From a virus: DNA of 27,584 bases. The position numbers and the translations under genes are program-made. The notes under the pieces were generated by a model, which worked only from the letters and a program-made list of their open reading frames with translations, had not been told where the DNA came from and made no database searches. Location: IMG/VR virus record IMGVR_UViG_3300009071_000048, positions 1 through 27,584 of that record, one strand, 5' to 3'. This document shows positions 5,324 to 11,162 of the stretch, one piece after another (within the stretch, counting starts at the first letter, position 1; every line of letters begins with the position of its first letter).

Positions 5324-5485
5324 ATGTCAAATGACAAGTTATACAGGTGTATATCCTGTAAACAAGCAATGCTAAAACATGAGAAACATAATATAAACAA
5401 AAAAAGTTATTGTTTTGGATGTTGGTTAGCTACAATAGAAACGAAAGAAAGAGAGAAAGATAGTGAGAGATTACACAACAGATAG
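5324..5485 (+). CDS. Small CxxC...CxxC zinc-ribbon-like protein
   Basis: A 53-aa protein. Two CxxC pairs, YRCISC (residues 8-12) and YCFGCW (30-34), separated by a basic, His-containing linker, form a compact zinc-ribbon-like unit. The C-terminal part is a charged helix (TKEREKDSER). The ATG is three bases after the previous stop; it lacks a strong SD, so coupling is likely. It overlaps the start of the next gene by 23 nt in another frame. The metal-binding role is inferred from the cysteine pattern alone. Confidence 0.6.
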   Translation: MSNDKLYRCISCKQAMLKHEKHNINKKSYCFGCWLATIETKEREKDSERLHNR

Positions 5486-5801
5486 TATTGAATCAAAATA
5501 TAGAGCAGACATAGAAAAGCTTGGGACTTATTCAGTGATTATACCATTGGATAGAACAGACATAGGATGTTATGTAGAGGGGTTTGATGACATGGATAGA
5601 AAAGATAGTGATGAACTTTGTAGAGAGGTTATTAATGTATTAGAGTTTGAGATATTAGTAATGAACAATACAACCGAAGACAATACAAACAATAAGTTTA
5701 TGACTTTGGTAAAGAATTGCACACAAAAAATATGTAGAATGAACAACTTAACATTCATAGATAAGGATAAGTTATTCTTATTAGGAGAGGCAAGTGCTTG
5801 A
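5463..5801 (+). CDS. Small early protein, unknown
   Basis: A 112-aa protein read from GTG 5463, with GAGAGAAAG upstream. It is mixed alpha/beta (TYSVIIPLDRTDIGCYVEGF near residues 22-42) and acidic in the middle (FDDMDRKDSDELCREVINVL). It overlaps the zinc-ribbon gene by 23 nt and the nuclease gene by 8 nt, so it belongs to a tight operon leading into the recombination genes. No family is recognised. Confidence 0.6.
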   Translation: MRDYTTDSIESKYRADIEKLGTYSVIIPLDRTDIGCYVEGFDDMDRKDSDELCREVINVLEFEILVMNNTTEDNTNNKFMTLVKNCTQKICRMNNLTFIDKDKLFLLGEASA

Positions 5802-6528
5802 TGTAAAAGAAATATATGCAGGATACTTAAAGAAACTAAATGAGGATAATCGTATCAACAGATACGAAGACAGGGAACATTGGTTCCATGCCTCATCTAG
5901 TGGAATGTGTATGCGTAAGATATATTACAATAGTGTAGAGAAAGTAGAAAGCACAGAGATAGATGAGAATACATTGAGGCTATTTAGACTTGGTGATTTG
6001 GTTCATGGGGATATACAGGATGCTTTAACTCTACATGGAGAGAAAGAAAAAGTAGATGTATTGATTGAAGAAGAGATACAGATACAAGACATAAATGTCA
6101 GAGGCTTCTTTGATATATGTATAGTTGATGATGATGCAATGTATGATATAAAAACGTGCAATAGTTTTAAGTGGAGGAACTTGTTTGGTAGAACACCTGA
6201 CCCTGAACCTGCGGAGAATTATGCGTTGCAGCTAGGCACCTATGCATACTGGTATCAACAGAAGTATGATGTTGAATTACAGAAGTTGGCATTGATTTAT
6301 TATAACAAAGACAACTCTTTAATGAGGGAAGTCAATGTCCCTAAGTCCTTTATTAATAAGGCTTACAGGTATTGGCAAGATGTGAATGAACGATTTAAAA
6401 TTGGGATACCAGAGGTATCACTAGGCACCGCACCAGTATATGAGTGGGAGTGCAATGTTAAATATTGTGGCTACTTCAACCACTGCGGAGGTGGATTGAA
6501 GGGTCAGAGTAAATGGAGTAAACGATAA
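5794..6528 (+). CDS. PD-(D/E)XK nuclease, Cas4/RecB-like with Fe-S cysteines
   Basis: A 244-aa protein from GTG 5794 with AGGAGAG close upstream. It carries the order of RecB/Cas4-type exonuclease motifs: H71 in LGDLVHGDI, GFFD107 in the GhhD position, D118-I-K120 as the D-x-K pair and Q146 in YALQLGTYAYW. C39 (SGMCMRK) with C220, C225 and C231 at the end (WECNVKYCGYFNHC) is the four-cysteine pattern that binds a 4Fe-4S cluster in Cas4 and AddB-like nucleases. A role in end resection ahead of the ERF annealing protein is likely. There is no CRISPR array or other cas gene, so this is a stand-alone phage nuclease. Confidence 0.85.
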   Translation: MLDVKEIYAGYLKKLNEDNRINRYEDREHWFHASSSGMCMRKIYYNSVEKVESTEIDENTLRLFRLGDLVHGDIQDALTLHGEKEKVDVLIEEEIQIQDINVRGFFDICIVDDDAMYDIKTCNSFKWRNLFGRTPDPEPAENYALQLGTYAYWYQQKYDVELQKLALIYYNKDNSLMREVNVPKSFINKAYRYWQDVNERFKIGIPEVSLGTAPVYEWECNVKYCGYFNHCGGGLKGQSKWSKR

Positions 6529-6543
6529 AAAAAAGGAGTAATA

Positions 6544-6873
6544 ATGGCTAAGACATATGCAACAGGAAGAAAGAAACACGCAGAAGGACCAAAGAGAAAG
6601 ACCTATGCAACAGGTAGAAAGAAACATTCTAACATACCTACCTTAAAGACAGGTAGAGCTAGAATAACTTCAACTAATGGTAGACCGAGCAAAACTTTAT
6701 ATGTGTTAAAACATTTAGAGGAGCATGGGAGTATCACTAGTTGGGATGCTATACAATTATATAGTGCAACTAGATTGTCAGGTATCATCTTTACCTTAAA
6801 AGAACAGGGGTATGTGATTGAAACTACTGGCGGTGCAGGTAGAAACTTTGCTACATATCATTTAAGAAGTTAA
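6544..6873 (+). CDS. HTH_39-like DNA-binding protein with duplicated basic N-terminus
   Basis: A 109-aa protein. Residues about 48-93 match the phage helix-turn-helix pattern LKHLEEHGSITSWDAIQLY, TRLSGIIFTLKEQGY, as in HTH_39 (small phage regulators or excision-like proteins). Before it lie two copies of KTYATGRKKH (residues 3-12 and 19-28), a recent in-frame duplication of a basic segment that could grip DNA. The start is ATG with AAAAGGAG 7 nt upstream. It sits right after the nuclease and just before promoter site 10, the last early promoter, so it is a candidate regulator of that family. Confidence 0.75.
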   Translation: MAKTYATGRKKHAEGPKRKTYATGRKKHSNIPTLKTGRARITSTNGRPSKTLYVLKHLEEHGSITSWDAIQLYSATRLSGIIFTLKEQGYVIETTGGAGRNFATYHLRS

Positions 6874-6882
6874 AAATAGTTG

Positions 6883-6911
6883 GGAACTTTTTAAAGTTAG
6901 TGTCGTATAAG
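6883..6911 (+). promoter_or_regulatory. Early promoter, family site 10
   Basis: GGAAC at 6883-6887, 17 nt, GTATAAG at 6905-6911. It is the rightmost copy, 2 kb beyond site 9, and is placed to drive the replication/recombination operon from 6964 to about 10.6 kb. Confidence 0.7.
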
Positions 6912-6916
6912 TGTTG

Positions 6917-6944
6917 TAAGCCAAAGCAATGGTGCCTTGGCTTA
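6917..6944 (+). promoter_or_regulatory. Leader hairpin after promoter site 10
   Basis: TAAGCCAAaGC (6917-6927) pairs with GCcTTGGCTTA (6934-6944), one mismatch, 6-nt loop. The predicted transcript start is in or just before its 5' arm. TAAGCCAA and GGCTTA also form the main helix of the first leader (202-260), so the two leaders share a motif. The SD AAAAAGGAAAA follows 7 nt later. Confidence 0.5.
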
Positions 6945-6963
6945 AACCAAAAAGGAAAACATA

Positions 6964-7098
6964 ATGGTTGAAGTAAATAAAATAATAAATACTATAATAG
7001 ATAGATTAAAAGTAATTGATAAATATGAATCTGATAAAATAATATCAGAGAAAGATTTTCTATTACAAATGTTAAGGAGTTTAGATGAAACAAACTGA
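6964..7098 (+). CDS. Small helical early protein, unknown
   Basis: A 44-aa protein starting MVEVNKIINTIIDRLKVIDK, helical and amphipathic, with AAAAAGG about 10 nt upstream. It is the first gene after promoter site 10 and its hairpin, and overlaps the next gene by 14 nt. It resembles the first gene's setting (304) in leader structure but not in sequence. No function is recognised. Confidence 0.55.
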   Translation: MVEVNKIINTIIDRLKVIDKYESDKIISEKDFLLQMLRSLDETN

Positions 7099-7291
7099 TA
7101 CAGTGTATTTAATAGCAAGACCAATCAATGGTATTTCATTGAATGGTAATGAATACTTACACGATAAAGATAATAATAGATTTGAATTTACAACATACGA
7201 AGATTGTGCTAAGAAATGTATTGAACTAGGATTAGATGATACGTGTGTTTGGAGTGTAGAAGTAGAAGATAAAGATGTTCAAGAAGCATAA
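7085..7291 (+). CDS. Conserved phage protein, RPINGISLNGNEYL type
   Basis: A 68-aa protein with the segment YLIARPINGISLNGNEYLHD (residues 8-27), followed by an acidic region with two cysteines. From memory this N-terminal block recurs in short phage and prophage proteins without assigned role. The start ATG overlaps the previous gene; AAGGAG is 6 nt upstream. The next gene begins 9 nt after the stop. Confidence 0.65.
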   Translation: MKQTDTVYLIARPINGISLNGNEYLHDKDNNRFEFTTYEDCAKKCIELGLDDTCVWSVEVEDKDVQEA

Positions 7292-7300
7292 GGAGTAACA

Positions 7301-7471
7301 ATGAGTGAAGATGAAGATAGAGGAGTGTTAGTCTGCTGTGATTGCGGTGGTTCACCTAGTAGTGAGCCTATGGAAGACGTAGGATGTAATATATGGTCTG
7401 CCCTATGTGCTGTATGCAGAGACTGGGCTGACTTTAAATATGAAAAAGACATGGAGGAAGAGAATGAGTAA
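7301..7471 (+). CDS. Small cysteine-rich protein, zinc-binding-like
   Basis: A 56-aa acidic protein with six cysteines: VCCDCGG (residues 12-15), C29, C36 and AVCRDW (C39). C13/C15 or C12/C15 with C36/C39 could form a zinc-ribbon-like site. The start is ATG with AAGGAG 5 nt upstream. It overlaps the next gene by 8 nt. It is the second short cysteine-rich protein in the block (the other is at 5324), and the two are not obviously alike. Confidence 0.6.
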   Translation: MSEDEDRGVLVCCDCGGSPSSEPMEDVGCNIWSALCAVCRDWADFKYEKDMEEENE

Positions 7472-7607
7472 ATCAGAAAAGGCGTTTGAGTTACAAGAAA
7501 GAATAGGGAGGTTGATTGTTAAACTAGATAAGCTTGGGTTTGAGTTTATGTATTACAATCATCAAAGTTCTATTAGAAGGAAGAGAGACAAGAGTGAATC
7601 TAAGTAA
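7464..7607 (+). CDS. Small basic helical protein, unknown
   Basis: A 47-aa protein from ATG 7464, with GGAGGAAGAG upstream and an 8-nt overlap with the previous gene. It begins with a charged amphipathic helix (MSKSEKAFELQERIGRLIVK) and ends in a basic stretch (SSIRRKRDKSESK). An upstream in-frame ATG at 7407 lies inside the cysteine-rich gene and has no SD. Function unknown. Confidence 0.55.
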   Translation: MSKSEKAFELQERIGRLIVKLDKLGFEFMYYNHQSSIRRKRDKSESK

Positions 7608-7737
7608 TGATAGTGCTTGGGATATAAAAAAAGAAGGGCATTTAAATCCAAACAATATTATATTCCAAGACAAGAAGTATGTCAAGATATACAACGACAT
7701 GAAAAAAGAGAACGATAAAATAAAGGAGAAACAATGA
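7594..7737 (+). CDS. Small charged protein, unknown
   Basis: A 47-aa protein read from GTG 7594, overlapping the previous gene by 14 nt and the ERF gene by 4 nt. GGAAGAGAGA lies upstream. It is Asn- and Lys-rich and ends KKENDKIKEKQ, a charged helix. Its position between coupled genes supports it being translated. No family is recognised. Confidence 0.45.
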   Translation: MNLSNDSAWDIKKEGHLNPNNIIFQDKKYVKIYNDMKKENDKIKEKQ

Positions 7738-8408
7738 GAGTAGAAACAACAATGTCAGAATCAATCAAGAACTTAGCATCAGCACAAGTCAAAGTTCAAC
7801 AAGAGATTGAAGACATGGCACACGACAGTAAAGGCTATGGATATAATTATACATCATACGATGCACTAGTTAAATACCTTAGACCATTACTAACCAAACA
7901 TGGAATATCATTTGTTCAGATGCCAGTAGGCTCTAGCAGTGAGATAGGTGTTGAGACTTTGTATATGCACACATCAGGAGAGTGGATACGTAGCGGTATG
8001 ATGACACCGATTGCAGACTCTAAAGGTATGAACATATATCAGTCTGTAGGTTCAGCTATTACTTACTTCAGAAGATACAGCTTGTCAGCATTCGTGGGTA
8101 TTGCTAGTGATGCAGACAATGATGTAAAGTCTATAGAGGTTGATGCAAAACCTATAAACAAACCTGCAGCTAAACCTAAGAAGGTAGTTAAAGTAAAGGG
8201 TGAATCTATATCAGCCACCGATGCAGTGATATTACGTGGTATGTGTCAAGGGTTAAGTGAAGATACAAAAGAAAAAGTTAGAGAAGGACTTGAAAGTAAT
8301 CGTATAAATGCATCTAACATTGAAGATACAAAGAAATGGTTAGAAGGATTGATTGATGAACAAGACACTACTTTATCACCAGAAGAAGTAGAGAAAGTTT
8401 TCAGTTGA
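7734..8408 (+). CDS. erf: ERF-family single-strand annealing protein
   Basis: A 224-aa protein. Residues 34-65 (KGYGYNYTSYDALVKYLRPL, then KHGISFVQMP) and 104-132 (SVGSAITYFRRYSLSAFVGI, then ASDADND) are the ERF superfamily hallmarks. A Lys/Pro linker (about 139-157) leads to a C-terminal helical domain. ERF proteins bind single-stranded DNA and anneal complementary strands in phage recombination and genome circularisation. ATG lies in an ATGA overlap with AAAGGAG upstream; a second ATG at residue 7 is possible. Neighbouring nuclease, resolvase and SSB-like genes fit a recombination operon. Confidence 0.88.
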   Translation: MRVETTMSESIKNLASAQVKVQQEIEDMAHDSKGYGYNYTSYDALVKYLRPLLTKHGISFVQMPVGSSSEIGVETLYMHTSGEWIRSGMMTPIADSKGMNIYQSVGSAITYFRRYSLSAFVGIASDADNDVKSIEVDAKPINKPAAKPKKVVKVKGESISATDAVILRGMCQGLSEDTKEKVREGLESNRINASNIEDTKKWLEGLIDEQDTTLSPEEVEKVFS

Positions 8409-8776
8409 TTATAGATAGTGAAACACTTAAATTAAAATTAATGAAAACAAAAGCAGTAAAGATAAACAAGAAAGTAGTAGGAAATGTAAAGGGTGAAACC
8501 TTTATAAGAGAATTAGATTCTTCTAAAGATTTCCTACGAACTCCACCAGCAATAACTTTTGATGAATTGGCTCTGTCAAAAGCTGAAGAGTTGGGTGCGA
8601 ACAAAATAAAAGTTGAAGATACTTTAACAGGTATTAATTATTATTCAACTATCAATGCTGTCCGCTCTAGGGGTTTTGCTTTCAACAGAGGACTTGGTAG
8701 TCAGGTTGGTCTTGCACTATCAGAATGGAGTAAGAATGAAGAGAGCCAAGTTAAAATATTCGATAGCACAGAATAA
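8405..8776 (+). CDS. Hypothetical protein downstream of erf
   Basis: A 123-aa protein, open from TTG 8405 that overlaps the erf stop (TTGA). The only early ATG is at 8441, with no clear SD, so the TTG start with GAGAAAG upstream and translational coupling is preferred. Two conserved-looking blocks are TPPAITFDELALSKAEELGA (residues about 47-66) and SRGFAFNRGLGSQVGLALSE. No domain is identified. Because it is coupled to erf it may take part in recombination. Confidence 0.6.
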   Translation: MIIDSETLKLKLMKTKAVKINKKVVGNVKGETFIRELDSSKDFLRTPPAITFDELALSKAEELGANKIKVEDTLTGINYYSTINAVRSRGFAFNRGLGSQVGLALSEWSKNEESQVKIFDSTE

Positions 8777-8792
8777 AAAAGGTAATCATACC

Positions 8793-8903
8793 ATGCTTTA
8801 TAATGTATTGACTTGTAAAGATAGTTGGTTGTATGTCAAGTATTTTAAACTAGATAAACAAAAACAAATGTTAAACGAATTAGAAAAAAAGGATAAAGAA
8901 TGA
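8793..8903 (+). CDS. Very small protein, unknown
   Basis: A 36-aa protein beginning MLYNVLTCKDSWLYVKYFKL and ending in a charged helix. AAAAGG lies about 10 nt upstream of ATG 8793. The end overlaps the lipoprotein gene by ATGA. An open frame continues upstream inside the previous gene, but no other start there has an SD. Confidence 0.5.
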   Translation: MLYNVLTCKDSWLYVKYFKLDKQKQMLNELEKKDKE

Positions 8904-9271
8904 AATATAAAACATACTTACTTCTATTGTTTGTAGGCTTAGTATTTTACACTGGTTGTGTTTTTAGTAATAAACCTAATGTAAAGCTAGAGGCTACAAC
9001 AGCAGAGTATACACCTGAAAAGGTAGTAGAGGCAGAGGTGCCTGAAAGTCCAGAGCTAACACCAGAAGAAAAGGTAGAAGTTCAGGAAGAAATCAAGCAA
9101 TCTTATAAAGAGATAGAAGAAACACTTGATGTTAAAAAGAAATCAGTAGAACAAATGCGTGACGATGTGCATAAAATCTTAGATGAAATCATTGAAGAAG
9201 ATAGCAGCGTAGTCATTTCATTTAATATGCAGATAAAGAACCCATTGGTATATGAAACAAAAGAAAACTAA
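8900..9271 (+). CDS. Predicted early lipoprotein
   Basis: A 123-aa protein with a signal peptide: KYK, a hydrophobic core (TYLLLLFVGLVF) and a lipobox-like FYTG-C20. The mature part is strongly acidic, Glu/Pro-rich (about residues 30-65), then a long charged helix. The first residue after Cys is Val, giving no inner-membrane retention signal of the Asp+2 type. An early phage lipoprotein could block superinfection at the cell surface, as in the T5 Llp class; that is an analogy, not homology. The start is in an ATGA overlap. Confidence 0.65.
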   Translation: MKYKTYLLLLFVGLVFYTGCVFSNKPNVKLEATTAEYTPEKVVEAEVPESPELTPEEKVEVQEEIKQSYKEIEETLDVKKKSVEQMRDDVHKILDEIIEEDSSVVISFNMQIKNPLVYETKEN

Positions 9272-9518
9272 ATTAACATACAACGATATGTTAGAAGTAA
9301 TGACATCTCTTAAACAAGAAATGTTAATAATGAAAAATGAAATCTTTAGTGTTCAATTTCTTATTAACTCTTTATTAGAGATGAATCAAGATGTAGATAA
9401 ACTAACTGACTTTATAGAGGGTAAAATTGAAAAAGAAAAAGATGACACCACAACAGATGGGAAGAAGAAACAGGCAAAGGGGAGCAGAACTACAGAGACT
9501 AGCGGTAAACCTAGCTAA
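9252..9518 (+). CDS. Small coiled-coil protein, unknown
   Basis: An 88-aa protein with a predicted coiled coil (residues about 12-62, heptad-like LEVMTSLKQEMLIMKNEIF) and a Lys/Thr/Ser-rich tail. It overlaps the lipoprotein gene by 20 nt and the nuclease gene by about 90 nt in another frame. The long overlap with a well-supported downstream gene lowers confidence in its full length. Confidence 0.5.
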   Translation: MKQKKTKLTYNDMLEVMTSLKQEMLIMKNEIFSVQFLINSLLEMNQDVDKLTDFIEGKIEKEKDDTTTDGKKKQAKGSRTTETSGKPS

Positions 9519-9786
9519 AGATTTTAACCTTGAAGCACACAACAGAGACAGGGGTGGAGCTTGTCATCCATTAGGAGATATATTAATTGATGGAAACTAC
9601 TATGGATGCAAGATGCGTAAAGCTATACCATCCTATTTGTTACCTGAAAAGGAAGAGATAGGTGTAGTAGTAAGAGCAGATAGAATTAAACCAGTAATAC
9701 TTATTGACTTAGAAAGATATTTATTAATGTTAAAACTTTTGAAAGAGGCAGAACATGGAGATGAGAGCATTGATAAGCTTGTATAA
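9427..9786 (+). CDS. Resolvase-like PD-(D/E)XK nuclease with atypical active site
   Basis: A 119-aa protein, TTG 9427 (GAGGG 5 nt upstream) or ATG 9442. Residues RGAELQRLAVNLAKDF (18-33), GGACHPLGDILIDG (43-56) and CKMRKAIPSYLLPEK match the layout of small phage Holliday-junction-resolvase-type nucleases: E21, D51 and K62. In the usual E-x-K motif the acid before x-K is missing: the protein reads YYGCKMRK. It would cleave branched DNA in replication or packaging if active. It overlaps the coiled-coil gene and the next gene (32 nt). Confidence 0.65.
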   Translation: MKKKKMTPQQMGRRNRQRGAELQRLAVNLAKDFNLEAHNRDRGGACHPLGDILIDGNYYGCKMRKAIPSYLLPEKEEIGVVVRADRIKPVILIDLERYLLMLKLLKEAEHGDESIDKLV

Positions 9787-9937
9787 GGATTTATACAAAG
9801 CAGGTAAGATAACTGGTGCTGGAGTAGAAAGACACAATGAATTGGTTAAAAAATATAGAAAAAAACTTATGGAGTCTTATGATTCTAAAACAGGAAAAAG
9901 AATCAAAGCAATTAAATTAATAGAGGTAAAGAAATGA
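9755..9937 (+). CDS. Small basic helical protein, unknown
   Basis: A 60-aa Lys-rich protein starting MEMRALISLYKDLYKAGKIT, with a helix-turn-like first half and a basic C-terminus (GKRIKAIKLIEVKK). AAAGAGG is about 8 nt upstream. It overlaps the preceding nuclease by 32 nt and the next gene by ATGA. No family is recognised. Confidence 0.55.
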   Translation: MEMRALISLYKDLYKAGKITGAGVERHNELVKKYRKKLMESYDSKTGKRIKAIKLIEVKK

Positions 9938-10200
9938 AAATTAACTACAAAGATATATCAATAACATTTAAGTTTAGATTAGAAGAACTAGAGAATATGA
10001 TAGAGGTATATACAAGACAACCAAAGAAGTGCGAACTTGAAGATGGTATTAGACAAGACCTTAGAAACATAAGAATTAAAGTAGAAGAAAGAATTATTTT
10101 AGAAAAACAAGCAGAAGAACAAAGGCCACCTGAAGATATGAGAGAGGCTTCAGCTAACCCTACATCTGTTGAACACATAAAGGAGACAACTAGTGAGTGA
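9934..10200 (+). CDS. Small acidic helical protein, unknown
   Basis: An 88-aa protein. A short beta start (INYKDISITFKF) leads to a charged helical body (EELENMIEVYTRQ; RNIRIKVEERIILEKQAEEQ) and a Pro/Glu/Thr tail. It is coupled by ATGA to the gene before, and its stop overlaps the GTG start of the next gene. No domain is recognised. Confidence 0.6.
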   Translation: MKINYKDISITFKFRLEELENMIEVYTRQPKKCELEDGIRQDLRNIRIKVEERIILEKQAEEQRPPEDMREASANPTSVEHIKETTSE

Positions 10201-10369
10201 TAATACAATAAAAGTAACAGAACAACAATGGGGAGTGCTAACAGAAGCTTTAGAGTTATATGGTAGGCTAACAATGGATGCAGATAACCATTACGCAGAT
10301 GTAGCATCTAATTTAGTATTAGAAGATTTTGTAAAACAATGTATAAAAGAGGAGACAACTAATGAGTGA
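10193..10369 (+). CDS. Small protein, unknown, coupled to SSB-like gene
   Basis: A 58-aa acidic helical protein read from GTG 10193, preceded by AAGGAGACAACTA. The same initiation region, with one base changed, recurs 169 nt later at the SSB-like gene (10350-10370), so this small gene or its start may come from a local duplication. It overlaps the preceding gene and the next gene by 8 nt each. Function unknown. Confidence 0.6.
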   Translation: MSDNTIKVTEQQWGVLTEALELYGRLTMDADNHYADVASNLVLEDFVKQCIKEETTNE

Positions 10370-10631
10370 TTATGTACCAAAACCAAATACAGCAAACCTA
10401 TTTCATAATGATGTAGGTGACAATCCAAAAAGACCTAATTGGAAAACAATAGGGGTAGTAACTTTTAATGGAGTTGAAGGATATGTTTCAGGCTGGAGTA
10501 AGAAAGCAAACAATGGAAATGATTTTATATCTATTGTCTTTGAAGACAAAGAAACTTACGAAGCTAAAAGAGGCGGAGCAAGACCTCAACCTAAAGAAGC
10601 TGCACCACCTAAAGACGATATGCCCTTTTAA
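10362..10631 (+). CDS. Small SSB-like protein with DDMPF tail
   Basis: An 89-aa protein. The core (residues about 25-67: NWKTIGVVTFNGVEGYVSGW, FISIVFEDKE) has the strand pattern of a small OB-like fold, and the C-terminus is a Pro-rich linker ending in DDMPF. That tail matches the acidic tip by which bacterial SSB recruits partners (DDIPF in E. coli). With ERF and two nucleases upstream, a single-strand-binding role is likely. It is much shorter than host SSB (about 175 aa). AGGAG lies 7 nt upstream. Confidence 0.6.
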   Translation: MSDYVPKPNTANLFHNDVGDNPKRPNWKTIGVVTFNGVEGYVSGWSKKANNGNDFISIVFEDKETYEAKRGGARPQPKEAAPPKDDMPF

Positions 10632-10634
10632 CAC

Positions 10635-10701
10635 TTAGGCTAGGTTTGTTATTTTCCGTATAAATATATTAACATAATAACAACAATAATTCCTAGCCTA
10701 A
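10635..10701 (+). terminator. Double stem after SSB-like gene, possible terminator
   Basis: TTAGGCTAGG (10635-10644) and CCTAGCCTAA (10692-10701) are a perfect 10-bp inverted repeat. Inside it TTGTTATT (10646-10653) pairs with AATAACAA (10676-10683). It starts 3 nt after the SSB-like stop codon. No T-run follows, so it is a poor intrinsic terminator; mRNA 3' protection or a replication structure are alternatives. Confidence 0.4.
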
Positions 10702-10710
10702 AACTTTAAC

Positions 10711-10765
10711 AGCTGTCAGATGTTTATTGTTATACAGTTAGTTTTTTCCTTTTGGTCTGACAGCT
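10711..10765 (+). promoter_or_regulatory. 10-bp inverted repeat in intergenic region
   Basis: AGCTGTCAGA (10711-10720) and TCTGACAGCT (10756-10765) are perfect complements, with a 35-nt T-rich loop. It is the second of three consecutive paired elements in the 270-nt gap 10632-10901. ATAATAACAACA also occurs twice in the gap (10674-10685, 10785-10796). Confidence 0.4.
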
Positions 10766-10770
10766 AACTT

Positions 10771-10880
10771 TGGGCTGACATTATATAATAACAACATTTA
10801 AATTAAAAAGGAGTTATACATTACCTATAGCTATTTAATTAGAGATGTTGCAAATAACGGTTTGGCTACCTGTTAGCCCA
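10771..10880 (+). promoter_or_regulatory. Structured 5' leader, riboswitch-like layout
   Basis: TGGGCTGACA (10771-10780) pairs with TGTTAGCCCA (10871-10880), 10 bp with one G-U. Nested inside, CAACATTTAAAT (10792-10803) pairs with ATTTAA (10833-10838) and ATGTTG (10845-10850) around one 6-nt bulge. A local GGCTA/TAGCC hairpin (10864-10878) shares the 3' arm of the outer helix, so the two folds exclude each other. The Shine-Dalgarno AAGGAG of the gene at 10902 lies 10 nt downstream. A cis-regulatory role is inferred. No known riboswitch class is recognised. Confidence 0.5.
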
Positions 10881-10901
10881 TAAAAATTACAAGGAGATAC
10901 C

Positions 10902-11159
10902 ATGGCTAAATCACATCCAACGTATAATGTAGAACACATTAAGTGGGGACAAAAACCAAAGCTTACACCAGAAGAAAGAGTGAAGCAGATAAAAGCATTA
11001 GACCCATACAGTAAAGAAGGACAAGAGCTGCAAGAATATCATGCTAAAAAAAATGGTAGAGGTTGGCACATATTTCAAGGAGTTACTCTTAGAGCTAACA
11101 GAAAAGAAAAGACTTGGATAGAACAATTTTACGTAGAAAGAATTAAGGAGAAAAAATAA
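10902..11159 (+). CDS. Small basic protein, unknown
   Basis: An 85-aa protein beginning MAKSHPTYNVEHIKWGQKPK and ending in a Lys-rich helix (ERIKEKK). It includes KLTPEERVKQIKALDP and a central GRGWHIFQGV. I do not recognise the family. The start is ATG with AAGGAG 6 nt upstream. The structured leader at 10771-10880 suggests post-transcriptional control. The next gene starts 3 nt after the stop. Confidence 0.65.
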   Translation: MAKSHPTYNVEHIKWGQKPKLTPEERVKQIKALDPYSKEGQELQEYHAKKNGRGWHIFQGVTLRANRKEKTWIEQFYVERIKEKK

Positions 11160-11162
11160 AAA

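Noticed and set aside
10811-10876. Small frame after the inner AAAAAGGAG (ITYSYL...)
   Set aside because: It has no ATG, GTG or TTG start near the SD-like sequence, and the bases lie within the paired leader.
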